From Bacteroidota bacterium (lineage in GTDB: Bacteria; Bacteroidota; Bacteroidia; B-17B0; Aurantibacillaceae), in NCBI GenBank assembly GCA_017303905.1, contig JAFLBH010000001.1:907809-971808 (forward strand): 64,000 nucleotides of DNA, given 5' to 3'. The notes beneath the pieces were generated by a model. It was not told the DNA's origin and ran no database searches. It saw nothing but the letters and a program-made list of their open reading frames with translations. Positions within the stretch are counted from its first letter, which is position 1. Each line of letters opens with the position of its first letter. Positions 9,184 to 17,712 of this stretch are shown piece by piece. A program made the translations under genes and the position numbers.

Positions 9184-9323
9184 GTGTAAATTTTTAAAAA
9201 GCCGCATTTTATAACAATATTTCTTCTATTTCATGTTTGTGTATAAGGAACATGGTTATTTCATAGATGCTAAGATAAATATTACCCTTAATAAGTTCCG
9301 TTAATATTTGTCAATATTGTAAA

Positions 9324-9360
9324 ACAAAAAAGCCCGAACAATAGGTCCGGGCTTTTTTAA
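9324..9360 (-). terminator. Terminator of the exbB-tonB operon
   Basis: AGCCCGAAC and GTCCGGGCT form a stem (one mismatch) at 9331-9352, flanked by A and T runs on both sides. It sits 14 bases beyond the tonB stop and separates the Exb/TonB operon from the downstream PstS-like unit. Confidence 0.82.
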
Positions 9361-9373
9361 TTTAATGAGAAAT

Positions 9374-10171
9374 CTATTTAATTGTAAAGTTGATTGGTAA
9401 GTTAAAGTAAACCGGTACTGCTCGTCCGTTTTGTTTACCTGCTTTCCACTTTGGCATTGATTTTACAACGCGCATTGCTTCTTTATCACAATCAGGACAA
9501 CCTGCAACACCTTTTAGAATTTGAACGTCGCTGATATTACCATCTCCGTTTACAACGAACTTCAAGAAACATTTACCACTTATACCTGCTTCGCGTGCCA
9601 TGGCCGGATACTGAATATTCTTTTGGATATATTTCATCATCTCCATTGCTCCACCCGGGAATTCAGGCATTTCTTCTACAACAGTAAAAATTTCAGGAGC
9701 TGCTGCTTCAGCAGGTCCGGTTTCTTCAACCGGAACCACAGGCAAATCCTTTTCACCTTCTTGGTCTTTAGTACCAACGTTAGTTTCTTTAACGTCTTCT
9801 TGTAATTTTTGAGGTTCTTCTTCCACCGCATCATCTTTAATCACCGGAGGAACGAATTTCACCATTTCAACCATTGGTGGTGGTGGCGGTGGTGGTGGTG
9901 GCGGTGGTTGTTCTTCCTGTGGTGGTGGTGGTGTTAAATCAACAACGATATTACTCATGTCAATTGGTTTCTCCACTTCTTCAGGTTTGTTATCGATAAA
10001 TAATTTTAAACCAAACAAAGCAATACTGAAAGCAATCATGCCACCAATAATCATGGTAACGCGCTTGTTGTAATGTTTGCGCAGTTCGTAGGCGCCGTAG
10101 TTTTGATTTCTGCCTTCAAAAACCAATTCGTTACGGGCGTCCAGTGTAAGGTCATTCCAATTCTGTAGCAT
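9374..10171 (-). CDS. tonB: TonB family energy transducer
   Basis: A 265-residue protein. A cytoplasmic stretch contains NQNYGAYELRKHYNKR, the usual opening of Bacteroidota TonB. One membrane helix covers about residues 38-58, followed by a proline-rich linker with eleven prolines in a row at residues 89-99, and a C-terminal TonB domain covers about 170-265 (MPEFPGGAMEMMKYI to VYFNLPINFTIK). It should carry proton-motive energy from ExbB/ExbD to outer-membrane receptors. It is the last gene of the operon, one base after the second exbD. The repeated GGT/GGC codons of the linker (9868-9906 on the plus strand) could slip during replication. Confidence 0.93.
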   Translation of the reverse strand: MLQNWNDLTLDARNELVFEGRNQNYGAYELRKHYNKRVTMIIGGMIAFSIALFGLKLFIDNKPEEVEKPIDMSNIVVDLTPPPPQEEQPPPPPPPPPPPMVEMVKFVPPVIKDDAVEEEPQKLQEDVKETNVGTKDQEGEKDLPVVPVEETGPAEAAAPEIFTVVEEMPEFPGGAMEMMKYIQKNIQYPAMAREAGISGKCFLKFVVNGDGNISDVQILKGVAGCPDCDKEAMRVVKSMPKWKAGKQNGRAVPVYFNLPINFTIK

Positions 10172-10172
10172 C

Positions 10173-10814
10173 TTAACCTCCTGTTTTTTCGTTAATCATA
10201 TCCAACTCCGACTTCATGATATCCACTACAACATACTTACCAACGATATTGATATTTAATTCATCAATTAAATCGATCACGTTTTTATAAGTTGCTTGGT
10301 CATCGGTTTTAATAAGGAATGTTGGAGTCGTTTTATCAGCTTTGGCTTGCTTCACTAAACGTTTGTAAGTAGTGTCGGCCATTTGTTTTGCTTCTAATTT
10401 TTTATCCAATTCCTTTACTTGATCATGAAGCCATTTATTTTTTTCGCCGAGGTATTTGTGCAAGCCGCCATCGCCTTGTGAAAAATTTAATTCTTTCAAT
10501 TCGGTTTTTGGTCCGCTTTCATTTGCTTCAGCGCGAAACTCGCCTTCGTAATAAAAAATACGGTCGTCTTTAGTTAAGAGCATTGTTATACCGTTTTTAA
10601 TCGGAGGTTGATCTTGAATGTTTTCAGGCGGAGCAGGGAAAGTTAACTCCATCGATTTTGGTTTACTGAACGTTGATGTTAATACGAAGAACGTTAATAA
10701 CAAGAACGCTAAGTCAACCATGGGAGTCATATCGATTTTCGTCGACTGCTTCTTGGCTCTTTTCTTGCCACCTTTGCCGTGGCCACCGCCGCCATCTTCT
10801 GCAATTTCTGCCAT
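10173..10814 (-). CDS. ExbD/TolR family biopolymer transport protein (second copy)
   Basis: A 213-residue protein with a basic N-terminus (GGKKRAKKQSTK) and the ExbD core: IDMTPMVDLAFLLLTFFVLTSTF, which carries the conserved membrane Asp that takes part in proton flow. A periplasmic domain ends in FLIKTDDQATYKNVIDLIDEL. It is longer than the roughly 140-residue Escherichia coli ExbD because of a charged insert at about residues 90-150. It lies between tonB and the first exbD and is probably co-translated. Bacteroidota commonly carry two ExbD paralogues in this operon. Confidence 0.9.
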   Translation of the reverse strand: MAEIAEDGGGGHGKGGKKRAKKQSTKIDMTPMVDLAFLLLTFFVLTSTFSKPKSMELTFPAPPENIQDQPPIKNGITMLLTKDDRIFYYEGEFRAEANESGPKTELKELNFSQGDGGLHKYLGEKNKWLHDQVKELDKKLEAKQMADTTYKRLVKQAKADKTTPTFLIKTDDQATYKNVIDLIDELNINIVGKYVVVDIMKSELDMINEKTGG

Positions 10815-10837
10815 GTGTTAATGTTTTTATTTACTCT

Positions 10838-11518
10838 TTAAGGTTGTGGATTGGTAACCGTTCCGCCGCCTTCTAAAGATGTAATTAAGTTAAACTGATA
10901 AATTTTTAAATCCGTAAATGTTTTGATAGCATCTTTAACCAAAATGTATTTGGTTTTGCCATCACATTTAATTGCATAGCGTGGCTTCTCTGCTTTAAAA
11001 TCTGAACCAGCTGCTTCAGCTTGTTCTTTTGCTGCATTGTAAGCCATTACTGCTTCTTTTCCTGCAAACGAAATCCAATCCTTTAATTGTGGATTTTTTA
11101 AAGTATCGTTAGGGATACCTTTTTGTGGTTGAAAGCTGGTACGTTCATTTTCGCTGGCATCAATGTATCTTGGTAAATCTTTCAAATCAACACCAATACT
11201 TGGTAAACCACTGAATTTTTTTATTTGTTCTTCAGTAAATTTTACTCCGTATTTATCACTCATTTGGCGAAGTGCCGCCATTTTAGCTGTTGAATTACTA
11301 ATTCCAAAAAACAAACGGCCTTTATCATCAATAGTAACCATAATGTGGTTATCTGGTAGTGTTACCTGACCAATTGAAGAAGGTGGATCAACCGTTACCG
11401 GTTCGGCCATACGAAAAGAAGCTGTCAACATAAAAAAGGTAACGAGCAGGAAAGCTAAGTCCACCATGGGTGTCATATCTAAGCTTGGAGCGCCGCCTTT
11501 TGATGGTTTTTTTGACAT
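10838..11518 (-). CDS. ExbD/TolR family biopolymer transport protein (first copy)
   Basis: A 226-residue protein with the ExbD membrane motif LDMTPMVDLAFLLVTFFMLTASF near the N-terminus, including the functional Asp, and a periplasmic domain ending in YILVKDAIKTFTDLKIYQFNL. It is longer than classical ExbD, with an insert of about 80 residues in the middle of the periplasmic part. It differs clearly from the neighbouring ExbD, so the stator may be a hetero-oligomer; that is inference. Order: exbB, this gene, second exbD, tonB. Confidence 0.9.
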   Translation of the reverse strand: MSKKPSKGGAPSLDMTPMVDLAFLLVTFFMLTASFRMAEPVTVDPPSSIGQVTLPDNHIMVTIDDKGRLFFGISNSTAKMAALRQMSDKYGVKFTEEQIKKFSGLPSIGVDLKDLPRYIDASENERTSFQPQKGIPNDTLKNPQLKDWISFAGKEAVMAYNAAKEQAEAAGSDFKAEKPRYAIKCDGKTKYILVKDAIKTFTDLKIYQFNLITSLEGGGTVTNPQP

Positions 11519-11601
11519 TTTCTTAGTGTTTTAATATTTAGATGAATACTTATTTAAAATTCCATAAACCCCTTAAAAAAATATTTTAAAGGGAATGTGA
11601 A

Positions 11602-12405
11602 TTATTTTCCGGTTGATTGGAATTCACCGATGATGGTAAATCCTGCTTCGTCCATTGCGTAAGTAATCTGATCGATACGGTTACTAAATAAGTTATAGAA
11701 AATAATCGCACAAGCAGAAGTTAAGATCCCTACTAAAGTGTTTACAAGCGCTTCAGAGATACCGGTTGCTAAGGCTGCAGTATCAGGAGCACCGGCGTTT
11801 GCCAAAGCCGCGAACGCACGAATCATACCAACTACAGTACCGATAAGACCGGCTAAAGTACCAATAGAGGCCATGGTTGAAATAACCACCATGTTTTTTG
11901 ATAACATTGGTAATTCTAAAGCTGTAGCTTCTTCTAATGCTTTTTGAATAGCAGCAACTTTTGCTTCTTTATCCATTGAAGAATCGTTCATGACGAATTT
12001 GTATTTTTCAATTCCTTCGCGAACTACGTTTGCTAATGAACCTTTTTGAGCATCGCAAGCAGCGATAGCTCCATCAAAATCGTGGCTTGAAATTAATTCC
12101 TTAATCTTAGCAACGAATTTTTCTGTTTGACCTTTACCATTTGCTTTTTGAATAGTAACAAAACGCTCAAGAGCGAAAGTGATTACTGTAAATAAAAACC
12201 CTAATAAGATAGGTACGATAAATCCACCTTTGTACATGGTTCCTAATAAGTTATGCGGATGCCCTTTGATTGGGTCGCCACCTTCAAAGTTACTAGGCGC
12301 ACCTAACACTTGGGTGAAAATGAAAACGCCGATACCGATGCAAATAGCAATTGCTAATGCTGAAACTACTAAAGGAAATCCTCCTGATGTTTTGTTCTTG
12401 CTCAT
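11602..12405 (-). CDS. exbB: MotA/TolQ/ExbB proton channel family protein
   Basis: A 267-residue inner-membrane protein with three main hydrophobic segments: near residues 10-32, 58-80 (GFIVPILLGFLFTVITFALE), and a long pair covering about 165-245. NMVVISTMASIGTLAGLIGTVVGMIRAF and the region SEALVNTLVGILTSACAIIFYNLF are the family core. With the two ExbDs it forms the proton-driven motor for TonB. It is the first gene of the operon, with an 80-base gap before the first exbD. Confidence 0.92.
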   Translation of the reverse strand: MSKNKTSGGFPLVVSALAIAICIGIGVFIFTQVLGAPSNFEGGDPIKGHPHNLLGTMYKGGFIVPILLGFLFTVITFALERFVTIQKANGKGQTEKFVAKIKELISSHDFDGAIAACDAQKGSLANVVREGIEKYKFVMNDSSMDKEAKVAAIQKALEEATALELPMLSKNMVVISTMASIGTLAGLIGTVVGMIRAFAALANAGAPDTAALATGISEALVNTLVGILTSACAIIFYNLFSNRIDQITYAMDEAGFTIIGEFQSTGK

Positions 12406-12446
12406 AGATGTATGTGTTATTAGTTATTATTAGTTTTTATGATTGC

Positions 12447-12454
12447 CAAACTTA
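12447..12454 (-). promoter_or_regulatory. Candidate -7 element for the exbB operon
   Basis: The minus strand reads TAAGTTTG (plus-strand CAAACTTA), 41 bases upstream of the exbB ATG. The upstream -33 region is AT-rich without a clean TTTG. The rest of 12406-12687 holds no gene that I can support. Confidence 0.5.
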
Positions 12455-12687
12455 GTAAATTAGTTTTAATTGTAAAAGTTTTTGAGATTAAGTGTTTGTT
12501 ACTTGTTTCATAACGCTTTACGCTCTAAAAATAGTATTTGAAACTGCGCCCAAAATGGGGGAGTTTTATAAGTGGCTGTTATTTTGCAATAAGTGGTGAG
12601 CAATAACGTTATTCTTTTCACGAAATTTGTTAAAAGACGATAATTCTCAATTGAATTCACTCTTTTTAGGATAATTTTATAGTCTAA

Positions 12688-15144
12688 TTGAAAGAGACAA
12701 AAACATACCTGATAGTTTTACTTTTATTAACGGTTAATCTGTTAGATGCACAACTATTGGTATCTCCCAATAACAATGCTGCAACTTTGGTGAATCAAAT
12801 TGTAGGAAATAACGTTACGATTACAAATGCAGTTATTAATTGTGGATCCGGTGGCTCAGGAATTTTTCTTTCTAATAACTCTAACATTGGACTTAACAAT
12901 GGTATTTTACTTACTACGGGTAAAGCTACAAATGCCATGGGGACTAATAATGATGCCGATAAGGGCGAGTGCTTTAATACTAATTCAAGTATTTCCGATC
13001 CACAATTAATCGCTATAGAACCTAAAGCAACATACGATGGTTGTATATTAGAATTCGATATCAAACCAATTTGTAATACGCTCCAAATAAAATATGTTTT
13101 CGGTTCGGAAGAATATCCTGAATTTGTGGGTTCCCAATTTAATGATGCGTTTGGTTTTTTTATTTGGGGACCTAACCCTGCGGGTGGTACATACAATGGT
13201 AATAATATTGCCCGTTTACCTAACTCTACACAAGTAACCATCAATAATATTAATAATGGTTCTACTAATAGCGGACCTTGTACTAATTGCAGCTTTTATG
13301 TTAATAATGCAGGTGGCGGAACTATACAATACGATGGATTCACTACACCTCTTACAGCATCAGCAAACGTAACACCGTGTCAAACCTATCACTTAAAGTT
13401 AGCTATTGCGGATGCGGGTGATTGTGATTACGACTCAGGCGTTTTTTTAGAATACCAAGGTATTAGTTGTTCACAGGCACAAATCCCTACGGTAGCTACA
13501 CAAACTACTACCTCTTTCTGTGATTTGAATAACGGATCGGCTACGGCTACAGTTGGTAACTATACCGGAACGGCCACTTATTTATGGAGTCCGGGTGGAC
13601 AAACCTCTGCTACAGCAGTAAATTTGGCTCCGGGGAATTATCAATGTCAAATCACATTTCAAAATCCTTGTCCTTACACCAAAACCATTACAGTTCAAGT
13701 GCCGCATAGTACCGGTTTTAGTGTAACACAATCCATTACCAATATTAAATGTCCGCAGGATGTAAACGGTTCTGCTACTGTTGTGCCGAATGGAGGTAAT
13801 GCGCCTTTTACTTATTCCTGGAATACTAATCCGGTACAAACATCGGCAGCAGCAACCGGACTTGGTTTAGGAACTTATGTTTGCACTATTACTGATGCTA
13901 CCGGTTGCGTGAAGAAAGATTCGGTAAGAATTTTCGCAACCACCACTTTAACAATGGCGCCAACTTCTAATCCTGCGCTTTGTAATAATGCTACCGGAGA
14001 GGCGATGGCTAACGCTTTAGGCGGCGTTCCGCCTTATACTTATGTGTGGAATACATCCCCCGTGCAGACGTCATCAATTGCTGTTAACCTTCTGCCCGGA
14101 AATTATTCAGTAACTGTTACCGATAACGACGGTTGTATAAAAACGATGTCGGTTAATGTATCAAATTTCGAACCTGTAATTACAATTGTGGATAGTATTG
14201 TGCACGCAACTTGTAATCAACCGAATGGCGCCATCCTTATTGATACACTTATTGGCGGAACTTATCCATATACTTTTAATTGGTCGGGTGGACAAACCAC
14301 ACAATCTGTTTCCGGATTAGCGTCGGGCTCTTATACTGTTACTATACGAGACGCTAATAATTGTCCGGCTGCCAAACTATACGCAATCAATAATTTCACC
14401 TATCTGCCAATTAACAGTGTAGTTAAAGATGATAAATGTGATCAGAAAAAAGGCGAGGCAACAGCCATAGTATTAGGCGGAACAGCACCGATTTCTTATA
14501 CCTGGAGTAACGGACAAACAACGCAAACAGCGAGCGGACTTGGTGCCGGTTCCTATAATGTAATTGTAAAAGATGCTGTTGGTTGTACAAATACCGCAGT
14601 GTTCAATGTTTCAAATTATAATGATTCATTTAATGGCTATGTAACAATCAATCCGCGCGATCCTTCAGTGAATGAAAATTTCCAAATCAGCATTCATCCA
14701 ACGAGTTTATGGACCGTTGATTTTGCAGGTTTGAATACAGGTTTTATGTTACGCGATACGGTAGCTGTACTTAATTTGTCTGAATATGGATGGTATTATG
14801 TGAATTATTTTTTGGTAAGTGATAACGGATGCAGAACCACAATTAAATTCGACTTTTTTGTAAAGGATTTCATGACCTTGTATTTCCCAAATACCTTCAC
14901 GCCGAATGCGGATGGCGTGAATGATATTTATTATGCTGTAGGAACTTTGGTGAAGGAATTTAAGATGCAGATTTATGATCGTTGGGGTGAGCAGGTGTTT
15001 AGTACGGACGATTTATACAAGGGCTGGGATGGAAAATACAAAGGAAGTTTAGTAAAAGAGGATACTTACACCTACAAAGCCCTGGCAAAGGATTACTTTG
15101 GGAAAGCCTATAATTTTACCGGGCATATTAACGTTATTCGTTAA
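12688..15144 (+). CDS. Choice-of-anchor L / SprB-repeat adhesin with T9SS type B sorting domain
   Basis: An 818-residue secreted protein starting at TTG 12688 directly after an in-frame stop. The signal peptide ends near LLDAQ. A choice-of-anchor-L domain (about residues 22-255) has the family's NGILLTTG and FGSEEYPEF segments. About five SprB-like repeats follow (about 265-640), each with a GG..PYTY.W core and a D..GC end. Next come a PKD-like stretch and a gliding-motility-associated C-terminal domain (FPNTFTPNADGVND, IYDRWGEQVF, GWDGKYKG). This end directs export by T9SS and surface attachment. I infer a role in adhesion or gliding. The MmcQ-like gene follows after 3 bases. Confidence 0.9.
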   Translation: MKETKTYLIVLLLLTVNLLDAQLLVSPNNNAATLVNQIVGNNVTITNAVINCGSGGSGIFLSNNSNIGLNNGILLTTGKATNAMGTNNDADKGECFNTNSSISDPQLIAIEPKATYDGCILEFDIKPICNTLQIKYVFGSEEYPEFVGSQFNDAFGFFIWGPNPAGGTYNGNNIARLPNSTQVTINNINNGSTNSGPCTNCSFYVNNAGGGTIQYDGFTTPLTASANVTPCQTYHLKLAIADAGDCDYDSGVFLEYQGISCSQAQIPTVATQTTTSFCDLNNGSATATVGNYTGTATYLWSPGGQTSATAVNLAPGNYQCQITFQNPCPYTKTITVQVPHSTGFSVTQSITNIKCPQDVNGSATVVPNGGNAPFTYSWNTNPVQTSAAATGLGLGTYVCTITDATGCVKKDSVRIFATTTLTMAPTSNPALCNNATGEAMANALGGVPPYTYVWNTSPVQTSSIAVNLLPGNYSVTVTDNDGCIKTMSVNVSNFEPVITIVDSIVHATCNQPNGAILIDTLIGGTYPYTFNWSGGQTTQSVSGLASGSYTVTIRDANNCPAAKLYAINNFTYLPINSVVKDDKCDQKKGEATAIVLGGTAPISYTWSNGQTTQTASGLGAGSYNVIVKDAVGCTNTAVFNVSNYNDSFNGYVTINPRDPSVNENFQISIHPTSLWTVDFAGLNTGFMLRDTVAVLNLSEYGWYYVNYFLVSDNGCRTTIKFDFFVKDFMTLYFPNTFTPNADGVNDIYYAVGTLVKEFKMQIYDRWGEQVFSTDDLYKGWDGKYKGSLVKEDTYTYKALAKDYFGKAYNFTGHINVIR

Positions 15145-15147
15145 ATC

Positions 15148-15504
15148 ATGAATATTGAAGAATTGAGGGAATATTGCCTTTCAAAAAAAGGAGTGGAGGA
15201 ATGTTTTCCGTTTGATGAGGAAACACTTGTTTTTAAGGTGATGGGAAAAATGTTTCTTTTAACAGGGATAGATTCCAGGCCACTGGAATTCAATGTAAAA
15301 TGCAATCCTGATTTGGCGATTACTTTACGCGAAACATATAAATGCGTGAAACCGGGGTATCATATGAACAAAAAGCATTGGAATACAGTGACTTGTGATG
15401 GTTCGACACCAATTAAGCTGATAAAAGAATGGATTAATCACAGTTACGATTGTGTGGTAGATAGTTTACCCCAAAAGCAAAAAAAGGAGCTGGAAGGGCT
15501 ATAA
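15148..15504 (+). CDS. MmcQ/YjbR family protein
   Basis: A 118-residue protein of the MmcQ/YjbR double-wing-like fold. Diagnostic segments are ECFPFDEETLVFKVMGKMF at the start, the phrase GYHMNKKHWNTV in the middle, and a closing WINHSYDCVVDSLPQKQ. The family has a CyaY-like or DNA-binding-like structure, and its cellular role is not settled. It follows the adhesin by 3 bases and is probably read through from it, although nothing links their functions. Confidence 0.88.
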   Translation: MNIEELREYCLSKKGVEECFPFDEETLVFKVMGKMFLLTGIDSRPLEFNVKCNPDLAITLRETYKCVKPGYHMNKKHWNTVTCDGSTPIKLIKEWINHSYDCVVDSLPQKQKKELEGL

Positions 15505-15508
15505 TATT

Positions 15509-15538
15509 TTTGTAAATCCCTTATTATTATTACATTTG
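15509..15538 (+). promoter_or_regulatory. Bacteroidota promoter before the yceD-rpmF unit
   Basis: TTTG at 15509-15512, an 18-base spacer, then TACATTTG at 15531-15538. This closely matches the TTTG / TAnnTTTG consensus of the phylum. The yceD ATG is 19 bases downstream. Confidence 0.72.
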
Positions 15539-15557
15539 CATCCCTTTTTTAAGCGAA

Positions 15558-16076
15558 ATGGGCAAGAAGCAGTACATAGTTAGATTTGCCGGATTGCCTG
15601 TTGGAACTCACGAGTTTGAGTTTAAAATTGACGGGAAGTTCTTTGAGCAGTTTGCAGATAGTGAAATACATAAAGCGGATTTAGATGCGCGTATTGTATT
15701 ATTAAAGCAAAATCATCTCATGCAAATGCAATTCGAAATTAACGGAACCGTTAATTTAAGTTGCGATCGTTGTTTGATTGATTACGATTTTCCAATCGAA
15801 TCTCAGGAAGAATTGGTTTTAAAAACCGGTAACCCCGACGAGAGCAACGATGAGATTTTGGTGATTAATGAAGGAGATGCCGGAGCCGATATTTCTCACT
15901 ATTTGTACGAATATATAATGTTAGCTCTTCCCTATCGCCGCGTTCCTTGCGAAATAGACGACGAGGTTGAATGTGATGAGGTAACAAGAGAAAAACTGGA
16001 CGAAAGTTCAGTACAAGAAACAGAACCAAATCCCGTATGGGAAAAATTAAATAAAATAAAGTTTAACAAGAATTAA
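15558..16076 (+). CDS. yceD: YceD family (DUF177) protein, 23S rRNA accumulation
   Basis: A 172-residue acidic protein. The core is INGTVNLSCDRCLIDYDFPIES, with two cysteines, and the end carries a second cysteine pair (VPCEIDDEVECDEVTREKL) typical of the family. YceD-type proteins are needed for normal 23S rRNA levels in bacteria and plants and almost always precede rpmF, as here (11-base gap). Confidence 0.9.
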   Translation: MGKKQYIVRFAGLPVGTHEFEFKIDGKFFEQFADSEIHKADLDARIVLLKQNHLMQMQFEINGTVNLSCDRCLIDYDFPIESQEELVLKTGNPDESNDEILVINEGDAGADISHYLYEYIMLALPYRRVPCEIDDEVECDEVTREKLDESSVQETEPNPVWEKLNKIKFNKN

Positions 16077-16087
16077 AATAAGAAACC

Positions 16088-16276
16088 ATGCCAAATCCTA
16101 AACGAAAATTATCACGCTCACGCAGAGATTCACGTCGTGCTACATACAAAGCACCGAATATGACTATTGCAAAAGATACTACAACCGGCGAAGCACATTT
16201 ATTTCACCGTGCACACTGGTTCGAAGGTAAATTATATTATAAAGGAAAAGTTGTAATGGAAAAAGCAAACGCTTAA
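16088..16276 (+). CDS. rpmF: 50S ribosomal protein L32
   Basis: A 62-residue basic protein: [17 protein letters not shown], then [14 protein letters not shown] and [17 protein letters not shown]. This is the Bacteroidota form of L32; the zinc-binding cysteines found in some lineages are absent. It is co-transcribed with yceD and ends at a strong terminator at 16299. Confidence 0.96.
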   Translation: MPNPKRKLSRSRRDSRRATYKAPNMTIAKDTTTGEAHLFHRAHWFEGKLYYKGKVVMEKANA

Positions 16277-16296
16277 TCCTTGTAACATCTAACTTA

Positions 16297-16322
16297 AAGA
16301 GCCCCGTTTGGGGCTTTTTTAT
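16297..16322 (+). terminator. Rho-independent terminator after rpmF
   Basis: GCCCC, GTTT loop, GGGGC followed by TTTTTT. It closes the yceD-rpmF unit and so separates rpmF from the histidine kinase and from plsX. Confidence 0.9.
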
Positions 16323-16354
16323 TTCTCTAAATAGAATTATTTTGCAGGCTCTCT

Positions 16355-17629
16355 ATGCAACAATTAATTCAACGAATCGGCAACCTAGGCGTTTCACGTG
16401 TCAGCGATTTTCATGAGAAAAGAAAAGTACAAACACTGAACTACTTTAATTTAATCGTAGCTTTTTTTCTACTTATCGGTTCCAGTAATGCGGTTTTTTT
16501 AAAATCAGAATATCCTATTTGGGTACAATTAGCATTCTTTATCACGGCATTGTTTTGCATCTATTTAAATTATCTGGGGAAATATAGTCTTTCGCTTGTT
16601 GTTTTTACTTTGTACATAAATATTTCTCTTTTCTTCGTTAATGAGTATTACCCATTCGAATCAGGGGCCTATTTGTTTTATTTTCCATTAACAGTAACAG
16701 TTGTTCTTTTAAATAATCCATCCATTAAGGATAAGTTTACGGTTTTGCATTTTTTTATTTCGATTTTATTTTTTCTGATATCCGTTTTTTTTGATTTTAC
16801 GAGTATTCGAAACCATTCTATACCACCTGAACAGGTAAATCTTTTATGGTATTACGATGTTGTTTTTTCTGTTGTTTGTACTGCTGTTTTGTCATTTATG
16901 TTAAATCGTTTAATCGTCAATCAAAATTCCGAAATCATCAACCACTTAAAGCAAGAAAGAGAAATTCAAGGCAAGTTAAATGCTTCATTAAAGGAGAAAG
17001 AAATTTTACTTGCCGAGGTACATCATCGGGTAAAAAACAATCTTTCCATTATCGCGGCATTAGTAAATATGCAACACGATAAGGCTAAAAATAATGAAAC
17101 TAAAGAGATTTTAAATGATACAAAAAGTAGAATCATGAGCTTGTCGCTTGTGCACAATATGTTGTATAGATCACACGATCTCAATAAAATTTATTTACAC
17201 GATTATGTCGGCTCTCTGGTTAAAGAACTGATGATAACTTTCAATAAGGATCAAAGCATTATTTTAAAGGAAAATTATCAAGACATTGAAATTTCATTGG
17301 ATAAGGCAATTCCGGTTGGTTTGTTGGTAAATGAAGCGTTGACAAATATTTTCAAGCACGCATTTAGTCAAATGACTGAAACTCCTGTCATTTGTATTAA
17401 TCTTTCTGAAAGTAATGGAATAATAGTATTAGAAATTAATGATAACGGGAGGGGAATAAGCGGCGATAACAAAAGAGAAGAAGAATCACAGTCATTGGGT
17501 ATGTCTTTAATGCATGCCTTAACTGAGCAGCTGGATGGTAAATTGAAGGTAAGTACTGATAAGGGTGTGCTTATACAATTGAAATTCAGTACAGAAACTC
17601 TTCAGTCTAAAATTCACGCAAGAAATTAG
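16355..17629 (+). CDS. Membrane sensor histidine kinase (HisKA_2 type)
   Basis: A 424-residue protein. About six membrane helices fill residues 28-190 with almost no periplasmic sensor domain. A short coiled coil (about 190-215) leads into the HisKA_2 dimerisation helix EVHHRVKNNLSIIAALVNMQ, with the phosphorylated His at 223 or 224. The ATPase domain (about 315-415) keeps the N box NEALTNIFKHAF and the G1 box INDNGRGI. No response regulator is adjacent. It sits between rpmF and plsX, which are usually direct neighbours, behind a terminator and ahead of plsX's own promoter. The signal could be the membrane itself; that is inference. Confidence 0.9.
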   Translation: MQQLIQRIGNLGVSRVSDFHEKRKVQTLNYFNLIVAFFLLIGSSNAVFLKSEYPIWVQLAFFITALFCIYLNYLGKYSLSLVVFTLYINISLFFVNEYYPFESGAYLFYFPLTVTVVLLNNPSIKDKFTVLHFFISILFFLISVFFDFTSIRNHSIPPEQVNLLWYYDVVFSVVCTAVLSFMLNRLIVNQNSEIINHLKQEREIQGKLNASLKEKEILLAEVHHRVKNNLSIIAALVNMQHDKAKNNETKEILNDTKSRIMSLSLVHNMLYRSHDLNKIYLHDYVGSLVKELMITFNKDQSIILKENYQDIEISLDKAIPVGLLVNEALTNIFKHAFSQMTETPVICINLSESNGIIVLEINDNGRGISGDNKREEESQSLGMSLMHALTEQLDGKLKVSTDKGVLIQLKFSTETLQSKIHARN

Positions 17630-17646
17630 AGTTGATAACTTTAGAA

Positions 17647-17677
17647 TTGTTCACTTGTAATTTTAAACCTAAATTTG
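17647..17677 (+). promoter_or_regulatory. Candidate promoter for plsX-fabH
   Basis: TTG at 17647-17649, 20 bases, then TAAATTTG at 17670-17677, a match to TAnnTTTG. The plsX ATG at 17713 is 35 bases downstream. This favours 17713 over the in-frame TTG at 17632, which lies upstream of the element. Confidence 0.62.
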
Positions 17678-17712
17678 TTTTTTTAGCCTCTTTAAGAGAA
17701 CCTCATTTGTTT

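Noticed and set aside
12795..13244. 149-codon minus-strand frame inside the 12688 adhesin
   Set aside because: It is antisense to the well-supported choice-of-anchor-L domain and has no signal, motif or promoter.
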